From positions 1 to 39,293 of the IMG/VR virus record IMGVR_UViG_3300035703_000195: a stretch of DNA of 39,293 nucleotides; one strand, written 5' to 3'. Under the pieces are notes generated by a model that ran no database searches, was not told the origin of the DNA, and saw nothing but the letters and a program-made list of their open reading frames with translations. This DNA is from a virus. This document shows positions 8,527-16,355 of the stretch, piece after piece. The translations under genes were made by a program, and so were the position numbers. The first letter of the stretch is position 1. Every line of letters begins with the position of its first letter.

Positions 8527-11500
8527 ATGGGATTCAGGAAAGCGTCTGGAACAAAGCCTTCGATGTTGGCCTCGACAATCCCAAGCCGGGAGGAGGAAAT
8601 CGGTATTCAGGAAGAAATATCGTCCTCTGTGCCAAAGCGTAAGGTTCAGACCTCAGAACGCGCTCCTGCCATTGCTCCAGAACCACAAATGACTGCACCA
8701 CAACCAGAACAAGATCAACCAGTTGATATTCTGGATATGGGCATTGATGAAATTCAGCCACAAGCGGCTGCGGCTCCAGAACCACAAATGCCAGAAGCTC
8801 CTGTTCAGCCTCAAGGTGAAGTCGATATTCTGGATATGGAAGTATCCCTTCCAACAGAAAGCAAGATCAAGAACTATCTTTTTGATTTACAGCAAAGCCA
8901 AGAACAGTTTGACGGTAGTTTCGCTGGCATTCAGTTCAAACGAGATAAAGACGGAAAGTATTATTTCTATGAACAGCCAAAATATAAAGGTGGATATAAG
9001 ACTCGCGGCGTTGGCTTGAGTGCGCTTGAGTTTGGAGAACGGGGCGAAAAGCCAGAGATTGAAAAAGGTGGATGGAAGCCAATTTCTCAAATGGACCCCG
9101 CCACAAGAAACTATTTGAATGTGGCTACTGGCGTAATGCTTGATTGGCCTCAATTTGCCGTAAGTCTTCCAGTTGCTATCGGCGTAGGCGCTGTAACCGG
9201 AGGCGCTGGATTCTTTCCAACATTGTTTGCTGAAGCAGTTAGCGGTGGGGCAACTGGCTATGCTGGAGCCAAGATTGCTGAAGCTAAGTATCAACAAATG
9301 CTTCAAAACAAAGACGAATCAAAGAAACTAGCATTTCTTGAGGAAGTGTTGGGAGATGCCAAGCCAACTGGAGTTGAGGTATCAACTATTTTGGGGGCTG
9401 GAGGGGCCGTTATTCCTGCTGGTATCGTAGCGGGTAAGGCAGGATATAAGGCCGCTTCTGAAGCCTATGCCTCAACAGCGTCTAGGCTTAATAGTTATCT
9501 TGGACAGGTCGTTTCTGATATTGGTGATTTCGCTGCAAAAATTGGCGTTGATCTGGACGCAAAAGACATTGTTAGAAGCGTAGATCCTGACATTGAAACA
9601 AAGATTTTAGAGGTTGAATCAGGTCAACTTGGCAAGAATCTTCAGGAAAAAACCATTAGCCAATCTCAATCTAGGATGCTTGCGCTCAAGGGTTATCTGA
9701 AATCCATGATGGATCGGTTTCAGGTTCCTGAAGGTCAAAAGACTATCGGTAAACTTACCGCAAAAGAAGCCGCTGAGACTCCATTTGCAAAGCAGGTAAT
9801 GAAGCCACGGGCAGACATGAATCTGATGGATGTTGTCGAAGATAACTTCGTAACGACATTGAAGCAGAACTCTATTCGTGGGCAGGAACTTGCTGGCGAT
9901 CTAAGAGTATCTGCCGATCAGTTAATGTCCGGTGTGGAGCAGGTTTTCGAGCGGTCATTCAATACATTTAGGACGCTAAAGGAACAGGGATATAATGGCG
10001 CTGCACTTCTTGAGGCGTTCAAAAAGACAAACCCTAGAGAAGCCGATGTACTGGTAAAGTTCTATAATAATTATCGGGAGATGATTGCCAGAAAGCCCGG
10101 TGAACTTCTTGATCCGGCTGATACTCAATTCATCGAGACTATTTTCGATGCCCTTCCTCCAGAGCGGTTTAAAAGCAATATTGTTCAAGAGCAAATTGTC
10201 ACTCGTCGTCATCCGATTGAACCCGGTCCTATTGGTGGCGCTCCAGAGTATCAGGTAGAGGGATTGCCTCTGTTTGGTGAAGAGGGCAAGTTTGCTGGTA
10301 TTCCAAGACCTCAATATACCGATCCGACTACTGGCAAGACGCTGTATGGCCGTGGAGACCTTCCAGAGCGCGATTATTTCGTTATGGGAGGCCCTAGAGA
10401 GCAGGGCATGGGTCAGATTGGACAGCCTGTTCCGGGTGAAACTGGACGCGTTCCGGGCGGTCCTAGCGGCTACATTGGCGAGGGTGCAGGTCAAATGCAG
10501 GAAAGCCTGTTTGGTGCTCCAGTAGGCACTGCTGGCGGCCCTAGAATGGTCGAGACCCCTGCAAAGAGATTCTTGCCTCCTACCCGTGGCGGCGAAGCCT
10601 CTGCTGGCCTTACTTTTAAGCAGTTAAATGAACTTAACAATCAAGCTCAAGAGATGGTCAAGAGTTTGGAATCAAGTGGCAATACGACTCTTACTGGTAT
10701 TGCAAAAGAGATTGCGACCATTACTCGTCAGTATGAAGACGATGCTTTGTTCAAGATTGGTGCAATTCGTGGTGATGAAGCCTTCGCTGAAAAGGTCATT
10801 GCGGATAAAGCTGCTTATTCTAATGCCGCAAAAGACATTACTGAGTTTAGAAGAGTGTTCGATGCCAAGAAGAACGATCTTGTCGGCCAAGTCTTGAATC
10901 TGAATCCTCAGATGACCGAAAGACTTTTGACATATCTTGATAAAACGCAGGTAGATGAACTGAAGTCTCTTGTGTTCCAACGGGCATATAATGACTCAAT
11001 TTCTGAGGTCATTGAGGGATCTGGCATTCACTTGAAGGTTGACCCGGCAAAAGTTGCCGCCGATATGCTTACTGGCGAAGAAAACAGAGCCAACATTGAG
11101 CTTCTTTTTGGGAAGCCACTTTTAAAGGAACTTGATTCTTTTAACACTATGGCTAAGTTCCTTAATACGAGAGGTGACGCATCGAAGGCCAGAAACTCGA
11201 TTGCAAGAACGGTGTACTCTGTTCTTAGATACCTTCCAGAAGGGGCCAAGATGGATGATTACTTGATGGCCTTCTTTTATGGCAATCCTACTGGGCAGCA
11301 GGTTCTTTCCAGTGTTTTAAAGGATGCAAATGCTATTCTCAGGAAGCCTACGGGTGGCGTTATTGGTAAGTTGGGTAAGGCGGCTTATGAGGTTGGAAGC
11401 CGACCTGCCGCGATGACTGGCATTCGGGCGGGCAGAACGGTTATTCCTCAGACTCTCAGGATGTTGCCAAAGTCGTACAAATCTCCAGAAGAAATTGAAA

Positions 11501-11532
11501 AGGAACTCTCTTTCGGCGAGATGGAACAATGA
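8527..11532 (+). CDS. Large internal virion / DNA ejection protein C
   Basis: This 1001-aa protein is the longest in the window. Residues 1-110 are a Pro/Gln/Glu linker that contains a duplicated unit, each ending in VDILDM. Around residues 195-250 lies an Ala/Gly-rich hydrophobic segment (AVSLPVAIGVGAVTGGAGFF), a likely membrane-inserting part. Long helices follow. A Gly/Pro-rich linker at about 610-690 (GQIGQPVPGETGRVPGGPSG) precedes a helical C-terminal part. No lytic transglycosylase or peptidase motif was seen, unlike T7 gp16. The size, membrane segment and place suit the largest ejection protein. The ribosome site is AAAGGGGAAATAAG. Confidence 0.6.
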   Translation: MGFRKASGTKPSMLASTIPSREEEIGIQEEISSSVPKRKVQTSERAPAIAPEPQMTAPQPEQDQPVDILDMGIDEIQPQAAAAPEPQMPEAPVQPQGEVDILDMEVSLPTESKIKNYLFDLQQSQEQFDGSFAGIQFKRDKDGKYYFYEQPKYKGGYKTRGVGLSALEFGERGEKPEIEKGGWKPISQMDPATRNYLNVATGVMLDWPQFAVSLPVAIGVGAVTGGAGFFPTLFAEAVSGGATGYAGAKIAEAKYQQMLQNKDESKKLAFLEEVLGDAKPTGVEVSTILGAGGAVIPAGIVAGKAGYKAASEAYASTASRLNSYLGQVVSDIGDFAAKIGVDLDAKDIVRSVDPDIETKILEVESGQLGKNLQEKTISQSQSRMLALKGYLKSMMDRFQVPEGQKTIGKLTAKEAAETPFAKQVMKPRADMNLMDVVEDNFVTTLKQNSIRGQELAGDLRVSADQLMSGVEQVFERSFNTFRTLKEQGYNGAALLEAFKKTNPREADVLVKFYNNYREMIARKPGELLDPADTQFIETIFDALPPERFKSNIVQEQIVTRRHPIEPGPIGGAPEYQVEGLPLFGEEGKFAGIPRPQYTDPTTGKTLYGRGDLPERDYFVMGGPREQGMGQIGQPVPGETGRVPGGPSGYIGEGAGQMQESLFGAPVGTAGGPRMVETPAKRFLPPTRGGEASAGLTFKQLNELNNQAQEMVKSLESSGNTTLTGIAKEIATITRQYEDDALFKIGAIRGDEAFAEKVIADKAAYSNAAKDITEFRRVFDAKKNDLVGQVLNLNPQMTERLLTYLDKTQVDELKSLVFQRAYNDSISEVIEGSGIHLKVDPAKVAADMLTGEENRANIELLFGKPLLKELDSFNTMAKFLNTRGDASKARNSIARTVYSVLRYLPEGAKMDDYLMAFFYGNPTGQQVLSSVLKDANAILRKPTGGVIGKLGKAAYEVGSRPAAMTGIRAGRTVIPQTLRMLPKSYKSPEEIEKELSFGEMEQ

Positions 11533-11930
11533 AGTTCAAAAAGCCACACATAAAGGCGCAGTATGATGCCAGTCCTAAGAAGCTCTTAGAGGTGTGTGAG
11601 GCTTTTAACCAGTTGTCCCTGAAGGAAGGGATAGAACCAGTCGTCACCCGCGTTACAGACCCCGTAGAAGGCGAATCTGGCGTTCATAGGGCACATAGGG
11701 CCGTAGACTTCCGCAATGAGTTTTTTGACGGTAAAACGAAACGGTGGCTTTACCCGATTGAAACGGTAGAGCATATTGTCGATGCCTTGAATAAAAAGTT
11801 CCCGAGGAAAGACGGTAAGCCAGTTGCCTTGCACCATTCATTCAAGAACGGGGCTTTTCACTTCCATTTGCAGATACCTGCCGTATGGGTGACTAAAGAA
11901 GAATTTAACAGACTGAAGAAAAAGGCTTAA
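11529..11930 (+). CDS. Endolysin, M15-type peptidoglycan peptidase
   Basis: This 133-aa protein matches the core of M15 (VanY/D-Ala-D-Ala carboxypeptidase-like) phage endolysins. The zinc ligands appear as the H...D pair in GVHRAHRAVDFRN and the HFH of GAFHFHLQI. The catalytic acid is less certain. It has no signal peptide, so release would depend on a holin. It overlaps the previous gene by ATGA and is followed by five small genes, several with membrane or lipoprotein features, which together form a lysis cassette. The length is near that of single-domain M15 endolysins. Confidence 0.8.
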   Translation: MKFKKPHIKAQYDASPKKLLEVCEAFNQLSLKEGIEPVVTRVTDPVEGESGVHRAHRAVDFRNEFFDGKTKRWLYPIETVEHIVDALNKKFPRKDGKPVALHHSFKNGAFHFHLQIPAVWVTKEEFNRLKKKA

Positions 11931-11950
11931 TATATCAGTAGGGGTGAAAA

Positions 11951-12112
11951 ATGGATCTTTTGTCATTGGTATCTAGGTTTGAAGAATTGGTTGGCTTTTT
12001 GGTTTTGGTACTGTCCGGTCTGATTGGTATTTCCATGATGATTCCGGGAGATCAACCCGAGAAGTCGCTCCAAAAGGTTTTGGACTTCATCAAGAAGTTC
12101 TCAAAGAAGTGA
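11951..12112 (+). CDS. Small membrane protein, candidate holin
   Basis: This 53-aa protein has one strong hydrophobic segment (GFLVLVLSGLIGISMMI, about residues 15-31) and a basic C-terminal tail (FIKKFSKK). It follows the endolysin with GGGGTGAAAA as ribosome site. A single-span holin or pinholin is the simplest reading, but the C-terminal XhlA-like gene at 12724 is an equal candidate. Confidence 0.55.
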   Translation: MDLLSLVSRFEELVGFLVLVLSGLIGISMMIPGDQPEKSLQKVLDFIKKFSKK

Positions 12113-12118
12113 GGGTAT

Positions 12119-12280
12119 ATGGAAAAAGCTAAAATGAATGGAAATAACATCCAAAAGGATTCTTACAAGATGCCTGTTAAGGCTCCCGAGAAACCTGCTA
12201 AATGCGAATATCTGAAGGGGTGTGATCTTTCTAAGGGCTACAAGGGCATGAATATGCCTAAGCCCGCCACTAAGAAATGA
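12119..12280 (+). CDS. Small Lys/Pro-rich soluble protein in lysis cluster
   Basis: This 53-aa protein is rich in Lys, Pro and Met with two cysteines (KCEYLKGCDLSKGYKGMN). It starts 6 bases after the previous stop, with GAGGGTAT as ribosome site, and ends in an ATGA overlap with the next gene. No family was recognised. It lies between a candidate holin and a candidate inner spanin, and its translation is probably coupled to theirs. Confidence 0.55.
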   Translation: MEKAKMNGNNIQKDSYKMPVKAPEKPAKCEYLKGCDLSKGYKGMNMPKPATKK

Positions 12281-12492
12281 GCTATCTCCGTCTCTTAACT
12301 GCTTTTCTGGCCGCAATCACACAAATTCCCGGTCTGCTTCGGTGGATCGGGAAACTCTTTGATAAGAGTCTTGCAGAGCAGTTAAAAGAGGTGGAGGAAG
12401 CGGAAAAAGCACTTCAGGGAGCCAAGGATGAAGCGTCTCGGGATTCCGCTCTTAAAAGGGTCAAAGATAGCGTTACTCGCTACCTGCATTAG
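12277..12492 (+). CDS. Candidate inner-membrane spanin (Rz-like)
   Basis: This 71-aa protein has an N-terminal hydrophobic segment (LRLLTAFLAAITQIPGLL), then a charged coiled coil (AEQLKEVEEAEKALQGAK) and a short basic end. Its last 65 bases overlap, in another frame, a gene with a lipoprotein-like start. This is the usual Rz/Rz1 arrangement. It is shorter than most Rz proteins, so the call is tentative. Translation is coupled to the preceding gene through ATGA. Confidence 0.5.
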   Translation: MSYLRLLTAFLAAITQIPGLLRWIGKLFDKSLAEQLKEVEEAEKALQGAKDEASRDSALKRVKDSVTRYLH

Positions 12493-12727
12493 CTGTTCTA
12501 CAACCCAACAAAAAAGTGAACTTGCCATTGATGTATGCGTTATTAGCGCCATCGGTGGCGATGTTATTTGTCGGTGCATAAAGCCAGACGATACTCTTTA
12601 CAGCATCCCGATATTGGAATGTGCCGAAAAGCGGTATAACGCCTTATCTCCTGAAGATTCGAGCAGGTTATTTAGTCATTTGATCAAGCTAAAGTACGAT
12701 CTAGCCACCTGTCAGGAGGGTAAATGA
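12428..12727 (+). CDS. Candidate outer-membrane lipoprotein spanin (Rz1-like)
   Basis: This 99-aa protein starts inside the preceding gene in a different frame. It has a basic start (MKRLG), a hydrophobic stretch (IALLATCISC) and cysteines at residues 20 and 23 that could be lipid-modified. The lipobox is imperfect (LAT-C or CIS-C). The mature part has four further cysteines, unusual for Rz1, which is normally proline-rich. The nested overlap with a short membrane-plus-coiled-coil protein is the main evidence. It could also be a periplasmic disulfide protein. It ends in an ATGA overlap with the next gene. Confidence 0.5.
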   Translation: MKRLGIPLLKGSKIALLATCISCSTTQQKSELAIDVCVISAIGGDVICRCIKPDDTLYSIPILECAEKRYNALSPEDSSRLFSHLIKLKYDLATCQEGK

Positions 12728-12915
12728 ATCAGGCTCATGGCTGGCGAAAAGAAGTATTGGCTGAAATTAGAGACCTGAAACAAGAGGTTAAGACGGTCGC
12801 AAAAGAGCTACATCAAGTGAATGCCCAACTCACAACACTTAAAATCAAGGTGGCGGGGGTATCAGCTACTGTCGCCATTCTAGTGACGATCATTACGGCT
12901 CTCATATCAAAATAA
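12724..12915 (+). CDS. XhlA/hemolysin-like small membrane protein
   Basis: This 63-aa protein has an N-terminal coiled coil (LAEIRDLKQEVKTVAKELHQ) followed by one C-terminal membrane segment (VSATVAILVTIITALISK). This is the layout of XhlA-type proteins, which help phage lysis. It starts in an ATGA overlap with the spanin candidate and is the last gene of the rightward operon. The terminator follows directly after its stop. Confidence 0.6.
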   Translation: MNQAHGWRKEVLAEIRDLKQEVKTVAKELHQVNAQLTTLKIKVAGVSATVAILVTIITALISK

Positions 12916-12918
12916 AAA

Positions 12919-12945
12919 ACCCCAAGATTTCTCTCGGGGTCTTTG
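12919..12945 (+). terminator. Terminator at end of the rightward late operon
   Basis: ACCCC (12919-12923) pairs with GGGGT (12936-12940). The stem extends, after one mismatch, by AGA with TCT, and the loop is TTTC. CTTT follows on the plus strand, and an A-run precedes it that would serve as a T-run for leftward transcripts. It lies between convergent gene sets, so it may work in both directions. Confidence 0.7.
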
Positions 12946-12970
12946 GACATACAAGTTGTTGCTTTCTAGC

Positions 12971-13036
12971 TTAGTAAGCCTTCTTAGCAACTTTTTTTTT
13001 GGCGGTCTTTTTCTTCGCCATTTTCTTCTTAGCCAT
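12971..13036 (-). CDS. Lysine-rich micropeptide (21 aa)
   Basis: This 21-aa peptide is made almost wholly of Lys and Ala in repeated AKKK-type units, ending KKAY. The ATG has a strong ribosome site (AAAGGGGGAAATC). It is reminiscent of the lysine-rich tails of histone H1-like proteins. It could bind DNA or RNA and might be the smallest of three basic proteins in this early region (see 17446 and 17689). The leader upstream carries a 10-bp hairpin. Confidence 0.6.
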   Translation of the reverse strand: MAKKKMAKKKTAKKKVAKKAY

Positions 13037-13059
13037 GATTTCCCCCTTTCTTTAAAGTC

Positions 13060-13092
13060 GCGGGATGACAGCCCCTACAACCGTCACCCCGC
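13060..13092 (-). promoter_or_regulatory. Leader hairpin upstream of the lysine-rich micropeptide
   Basis: Arms at 13060-13069 and 13083-13092 form a 10-bp stem. The single non-Watson-Crick position is a G-U pair only if the minus strand is transcribed, which supports an RNA structure in the leftward transcript. It sits about 24 bases upstream of the micropeptide start and could protect or set the level of that message. Confidence 0.5.
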
Positions 13093-13107
13093 ATGGAGTA
13101 ACACAAT

Positions 13108-13120
13108 CCCGCAGAGCGGG
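13108..13120 (-). terminator. Weak hairpin after the DUF669-like gene
   Basis: CCCGC and GCGGG separated by three bases form a short stem 26 bases past the stop of the leftward gene at 13147. No T-run follows, so it is at most a partial terminator or an RNA end-protecting hairpin. Confidence 0.3.
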
Positions 13121-13146
13121 TTGCATTAGACATTTTTATATCAGCT

Positions 13147-13569
13147 TCAGAAGATCGTAAAGTCAGAACCAAGGTCAGAGACATACGGATATGTCGCTTT
13201 CACTTCAGCATACTTGCTTACTTCGTTGGTTCTACGATCGATCGGGTAGTGAATCTCTACTTCAAAAGGCTTATCCAAGAAATCGTCGGGATTGAACTCA
13301 GAGCCGTTATGGTCTTGGTTAATGTCCTTCAGCATCTTGTAAAGCTGCGTGGTGTTCTTCACTCCCTTGTAGAAGGTGTTATGAAACAGTTGGCGGCCAT
13401 TCCATTTGTCTTCTCCGGTGATCTTCAGGGTCCAGCGAAGGTATTTGACCGATGGGTTGGTCTTTCCTTCTTTGGGTTCCCAAGAGATCGCCTTGACGAC
13501 ATAGCGACCGGGGGCGATTGGGTCAAAAGACTTTCCAGCAGCGGGGTTATCCATAGTGAATGTTGGCAT
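13147..13569 (-). CDS. DUF669-like recombination-associated protein
   Basis: This 140-aa protein begins MPTFTMDNPAAGKSFDPIAP and contains PGRYVVKAISWEPKEGK and LRWTLKITGEDKWNGRQLFH. These match the DUF669 family of phage proteins (single-strand DNA-binding-like fold). Such proteins are usually encoded beside a Sak/Sak4/RecA-type ATPase and an exonuclease, as here. It starts 2 bases after the stop of the ATPase gene, so the two are co-translated. It probably coats single-stranded DNA during recombination-linked replication. Confidence 0.7.
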   Translation of the reverse strand: MPTFTMDNPAAGKSFDPIAPGRYVVKAISWEPKEGKTNPSVKYLRWTLKITGEDKWNGRQLFHNTFYKGVKNTTQLYKMLKDINQDHNGSEFNPDDFLDKPFEVEIHYPIDRRTNEVSKYAEVKATYPYVSDLGSDFTIF

Positions 13570-13571
13570 GA

Positions 13572-14333
13572 TTATTTCTCCTTCTTTTTGTTAAAATACT
13601 TGTCCATTGCATCATAAGCCAATGGGATTTTTGGTGGCATATCGCTCAGTTGCGTCCTAGCGACATATAAGCCCGTAGGACGGGTTTGGGCGATGTGTAC
13701 TGGCTTCCCCTCAATGGTATCGACATAAGCCCTATAAACCTCTTGGAAGAGGATTGGGAGCAATTCTGGCAGCTTGCCCGGCAGAGCAGGGCGGTATCCT
13801 ACCAAGTTACCATCAGGGTCTTTTTCAGCAGCCAAATGTCCTACGGTGACAACATTGCATGGCAGGGCAAGCAGCCGATAGATCATGGGCTTGAAGTTGG
13901 CGCTCAGGATCAGATAGTCCTGCATGGCAGGGGTTTTAGGGTCTACCCGCTTCACTGAGGGGTTATCTGCCATAATCGCCTGAAGCATCATGTCACCAAA
14001 GCTCGTTAGGCTATCGAGCACAAAGGTCTTGAATGGGAACTTACCCGTCTTGGCAAGATCCTCAAGCTCTGCAAGTTTGGCCTCGAACTTACGATATACC
14101 CGCACCCCGCCGTTCATGGCAGTAGGCTGAAAGTTATCGTATTCCACCTGCTCAAGCCTTTTTGGGTCTTTGGCTTCCCAAAAGTTAGCCCCCGACGAGA
14201 TTTTACCGTCGAAATCGGCAACATACATAGGGCCGGGGAATCCCAAGGCACAGGAAGTCTTACCTGCACCCGACAGGCCGTAGATCAGTACCTTGATGTT
14301 GTTATCGCTGTTTTTCAAATCGCTGAGTTTCAT
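13572..14333 (-). CDS. Sak4/AAA_24-type recombination ATPase
   Basis: This 253-aa protein has a P-loop near the start (LIYGLSGAGKTSCALGFPGP), then a strand with DFDGKIS as the next acidic motif and FVLDSLTSFGDMML as Walker B. Short RecA-fold ATPases of this type (AAA_24, Sak4) promote annealing or exchange of single-stranded phage DNA. The gene overlaps the exonuclease gene by ATGA and is followed by the DUF669-like gene. The three form a recombination module. Confidence 0.8.
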   Translation of the reverse strand: MKLSDLKNSDNNIKVLIYGLSGAGKTSCALGFPGPMYVADFDGKISSGANFWEAKDPKRLEQVEYDNFQPTAMNGGVRVYRKFEAKLAELEDLAKTGKFPFKTFVLDSLTSFGDMMLQAIMADNPSVKRVDPKTPAMQDYLILSANFKPMIYRLLALPCNVVTVGHLAAEKDPDGNLVGYRPALPGKLPELLPILFQEVYRAYVDTIEGKPVHIAQTRPTGLYVARTQLSDMPPKIPLAYDAMDKYFNKKKEK

Positions 14334-15217
14334 TCTTCAATCTCCATAGTCTTTGTTGCGAGAAGAGACAAAAGGTCCGTTCTCATGTTCTTTGGTGCAG
14401 AGCAAACATCCTTAAATCTGCATCCTCCATAAGTAGTACAAGCCTTAGAACCATTCATTGGGTATTGATCGGTCGCATTAGCAAGCTCCCAAGCGGAGGT
14501 TGTAAAATTTACCCACTCCTGCCAATCGGCAATCTCATCACTGGACCGATAGGCTTCTACCCGCATGAACTCAGGGCTTGATCTGGCGAATTTCGTCACC
14601 TTGATGCCCTGAAGGATGGCGTTACTAATGTCCAAGCCAGCACTTCTAAGCAGGTAAATATACCCGGTTAGTTGGTGATTCGGAGTAGCCCTGCCAGCAA
14701 ACCCAGACAGGCTTGCGGTGGTTTTGTGGTCGAACAGGTAAAGTTGTCCGTTGATTGTGTTTCTAAGAACCAAATCCACCTGACCATAGAATGTAATGGC
14801 TGGCGATATTTGAGCCGTTAGAGACCGCTCAACAAACGGGCCTGATTCATCACAGTACACCTCAAAGGAGTCATCGCCATAGGTGGCGTGATACGCGTCA
14901 AGGATAATGTGACCGGATTTAACTGACCGGGCTTCTCCTTCTAGGGGAACTTCGATCGAGGAAGTCTTGATGTATCCATCAAATGCTTCCTTCATAATGT
15001 CGGCATTCCTAGAACCTCTTGGGGCAAGGTAATATGCTTCCATTGCCTTATGGATTGCCGATCCAAATGCTGTTGCTACCGACCCCGTTTCAATATCGGG
15101 GTTTTGGAAGGTAAACTGCGCCTTCCTGAAGCAAGTTTGGATTAAATCAAGACTGCTATTGTTTATTTGCCATACGCCGTTTTCCTTTGAGGGATGGCGT
15201 TTGAATTGACCTGTCAT
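14330..15217 (-). CDS. Cas4/RecB-like PD-(D/E)XK exonuclease
   Basis: This 295-aa protein has GSAIHKAMEAY (the helix with the metal-site His), FYGQVDLVLRN and YLFDHKTTASL, which are the D and D-x-K of the PD-(D/E)XK nuclease fold. It also has a C-terminal cysteine set (CTTYGGCRFKDVC) plus C29 near the N-terminus, as in Cas4 and AddB iron-sulfur nucleases. It would resect double-stranded ends to give 3' tails for the Sak4-like ATPase. There is no CRISPR array or cas gene nearby, so it is a replication or recombination enzyme. The ATG has GGAG ten bases upstream. Confidence 0.8.
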   Translation of the reverse strand: MTGQFKRHPSKENGVWQINNSSLDLIQTCFRKAQFTFQNPDIETGSVATAFGSAIHKAMEAYYLAPRGSRNADIMKEAFDGYIKTSSIEVPLEGEARSVKSGHIILDAYHATYGDDSFEVYCDESGPFVERSLTAQISPAITFYGQVDLVLRNTINGQLYLFDHKTTASLSGFAGRATPNHQLTGYIYLLRSAGLDISNAILQGIKVTKFARSSPEFMRVEAYRSSDEIADWQEWVNFTTSAWELANATDQYPMNGSKACTTYGGCRFKDVCSAPKNMRTDLLSLLATKTMEIEE

Positions 15218-15350
15218 ACTTTGTGTACTCCATTTCTAATAGTTTTGCGATCAGTTCACTTACTGACTGCGTAGGGTTGCCTGTTTCTCTTAGTCTCTTC
15301 AGAACATCGAACCGAATCCTGCAAAGACGAAATCGTTCATAATCGCTCAT
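15156..15350 (-). CDS. Small protein overlapping exonuclease start
   Basis: This 64-aa basic protein (FRLCRIRFDVLKRLRETGNP, then TQSVSELIAKLLEMEY) has a strand-helix-helix look that hints at a ribbon-helix-helix DNA-binding fold. Its last 62 bases overlap the exonuclease gene in another frame, and its start overlaps the preceding stop by ATGA, with AAAGG upstream. It may regulate the module or assist the nuclease; this is an inference only. Confidence 0.5.
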   Translation of the reverse strand: MSDYERFRLCRIRFDVLKRLRETGNPTQSVSELIAKLLEMEYTKYDRSIQTPSLKGKRRMANKQ

Positions 15351-15667
15351 GTAATACCTTTATCTTTCTTTCCGTATTGTTCTTTCATGTCCTTTCTCAG
15401 TTGATCGAGCATCATGACTGCCGCATTCTCAGGCATTTTAGACATGAATGGCACAGTCACATACTGCACCCCAACGATTTGTGAACCAGTAATGTCATGC
15501 TTTACAAAGCAATGCGCTGTAATGCACCCGGCCCACTCATACTTATCGCTGTCAAGTCCTTGCGGCTTAACCATCTCCCCCTGCGTATAACTAAGAGAAA
15601 ATATCTTTTTATGAAGGTTATTGTCTGTTATCTCAATCTTCTGTTCTTTTACTTCTGGTTTACTCAT
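15347..15667 (-). CDS. Hypothetical protein, first gene of the recombination operon
   Basis: This 106-aa protein has a mixed alpha/beta pattern (SKMPENAAVMMLDQLRKDMK near the end). No family was recognised. It has no clear ribosome site before the ATG, and the -10-like TATCAT lies only 8 bases upstream. It might therefore be made from a leaderless message. It heads the run 64-aa protein, exonuclease, ATPase, DUF669-like protein, all coupled by overlaps. Confidence 0.55.
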   Translation of the reverse strand: MSKPEVKEQKIEITDNNLHKKIFSLSYTQGEMVKPQGLDSDKYEWAGCITAHCFVKHDITGSQIVGVQYVTVPFMSKMPENAAVMMLDQLRKDMKEQYGKKDKGIT

Positions 15668-15674
15668 GAGAATG

Positions 15675-15702
15675 ATGATAACATTTGTTTACAAGAGGGC
15701 AA
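15675..15702 (-). promoter_or_regulatory. Possible leftward promoter of the recombination operon
   Basis: On the minus strand, TTGCCC (15697-15702) and TATCAT (15675-15680) are 16 bases apart. The -10 matches the sigma-70 consensus at five of six places; the -35 is weak. It lies in the 42-base gap between the leftward 106-aa gene and the rightward 90-aa gene. Confidence 0.35.
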
Positions 15703-15709
15703 TAGAAAA

Positions 15710-15982
15710 ATGAAACAAAAAAACATCAAAATGCGGCACAAGAAAAAAGACTTGAATTTCGCTTATGTAGAGTTCGATTCTCTCATTGAGGCACTGGACC
15801 ATATCAGCGAACAAGAGGTCATTCGCATCTACAATTATGGCGCAAGAGAACTTGCAAAGAGTCTAGCTCAAGGAAAAGATCCATTTGCACCAAAGAAAAA
15901 AACCGTCAAATTAAGCACAAAAACGCTTAACAAGGATCAAATCGAGGCGCTTGTTAGAGTAGGTTTGCTTTCAGAGGAGTGA
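15710..15982 (+). CDS. Lone rightward small basic protein in the early region
   Basis: This 90-aa basic protein is the only convincing plus-strand gene between 12915 and 27804. The ATG at 15710 has GAGGGC upstream; a longer reading back to 15497 would cover the divergent gene and is rejected. It contains IEALDHISEQEVIRIYNYGA, a basic linker (APKKKTVKLSTK) and a last helix (KDQIEALVRVGLLSEE). It is divergent from the recombination operon and its end overlaps RusA tail to tail by 29 bases. The place is that of a regulator, but no DNA-binding motif was recognised. Confidence 0.6.
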   Translation: MKQKNIKMRHKKKDLNFAYVEFDSLIEALDHISEQEVIRIYNYGARELAKSLAQGKDPFAPKKKTVKLSTKTLNKDQIEALVRVGLLSEE

Positions 15983-16355
15983 CCTGAACAGTGATCTGAC
16001 TTGCCTCTCCCCATCTTTTTGTGAGGTAGAGGTCAACGATCTGACTGTCGTCATCCCATACAATTTCATTCAAGGCATCGCATACCAGCTTGGCATAATT
16101 ATCTAGGTCAGAGCGGCTTGGATATGGCTGAGAAGGCTTCTTTGGCTTTTGCATGATAAATTCGATCGCCACGGCGACCGGAGCCGAGAATGGTTCCTTT
16201 TTCAGCTTTTTCATTTCCAGCTTTGCAAGCGTCTTTATATCGCTCTCTGCTTTTCTGGTCTTTGAGGGTGTAAAGGCATGGCCTGATCGGGCTATTCTCG
16301 GTCGGCCTTTTGCTACTGGCTCTACTTTAAAAACAAGGGTGATAAATTCCATCAT
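15954..16355 (-). CDS. rusA: RusA-type Holliday junction resolvase
   Basis: This 133-aa protein has the RusA pattern: VEPVAKGRPRIARSGHAFTP at the start, then RSDLDNYAKLVCDAL and VWDDDSQIVDLYLTKRWG, which give the conserved Asp residues and Lys of the active site. RusA dimers cut four-way junctions and would resolve recombination and replication intermediates before packaging. It starts at the first ATG of ATGATG, overlapping the upstream stop by ATGA. Its length is close to the family norm. Confidence 0.9.
   Translation of the reverse strand: MMEFITLVFKVEPVAKGRPRIARSGHAFTPSKTRKAESDIKTLAKLEMKKLKKEPFSAPVAVAIEFIMQKPKKPSQPYPSRSDLDNYAKLVCDALNEIVWDDDSQIVDLYLTKRWGEASQITVQVTPLKANLL

Noticed and set aside
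14330-15217. cas4 as part of a phage CRISPR system
   Set aside because: No repeat array and no other cas gene is present; Sak4-like and DUF669-like neighbours show a recombination module.
15497-15709. N-terminal extension of the lone plus-strand gene
   Set aside because: The extension is antisense to the 106-aa gene, while ATG 15710 has a good ribosome site.
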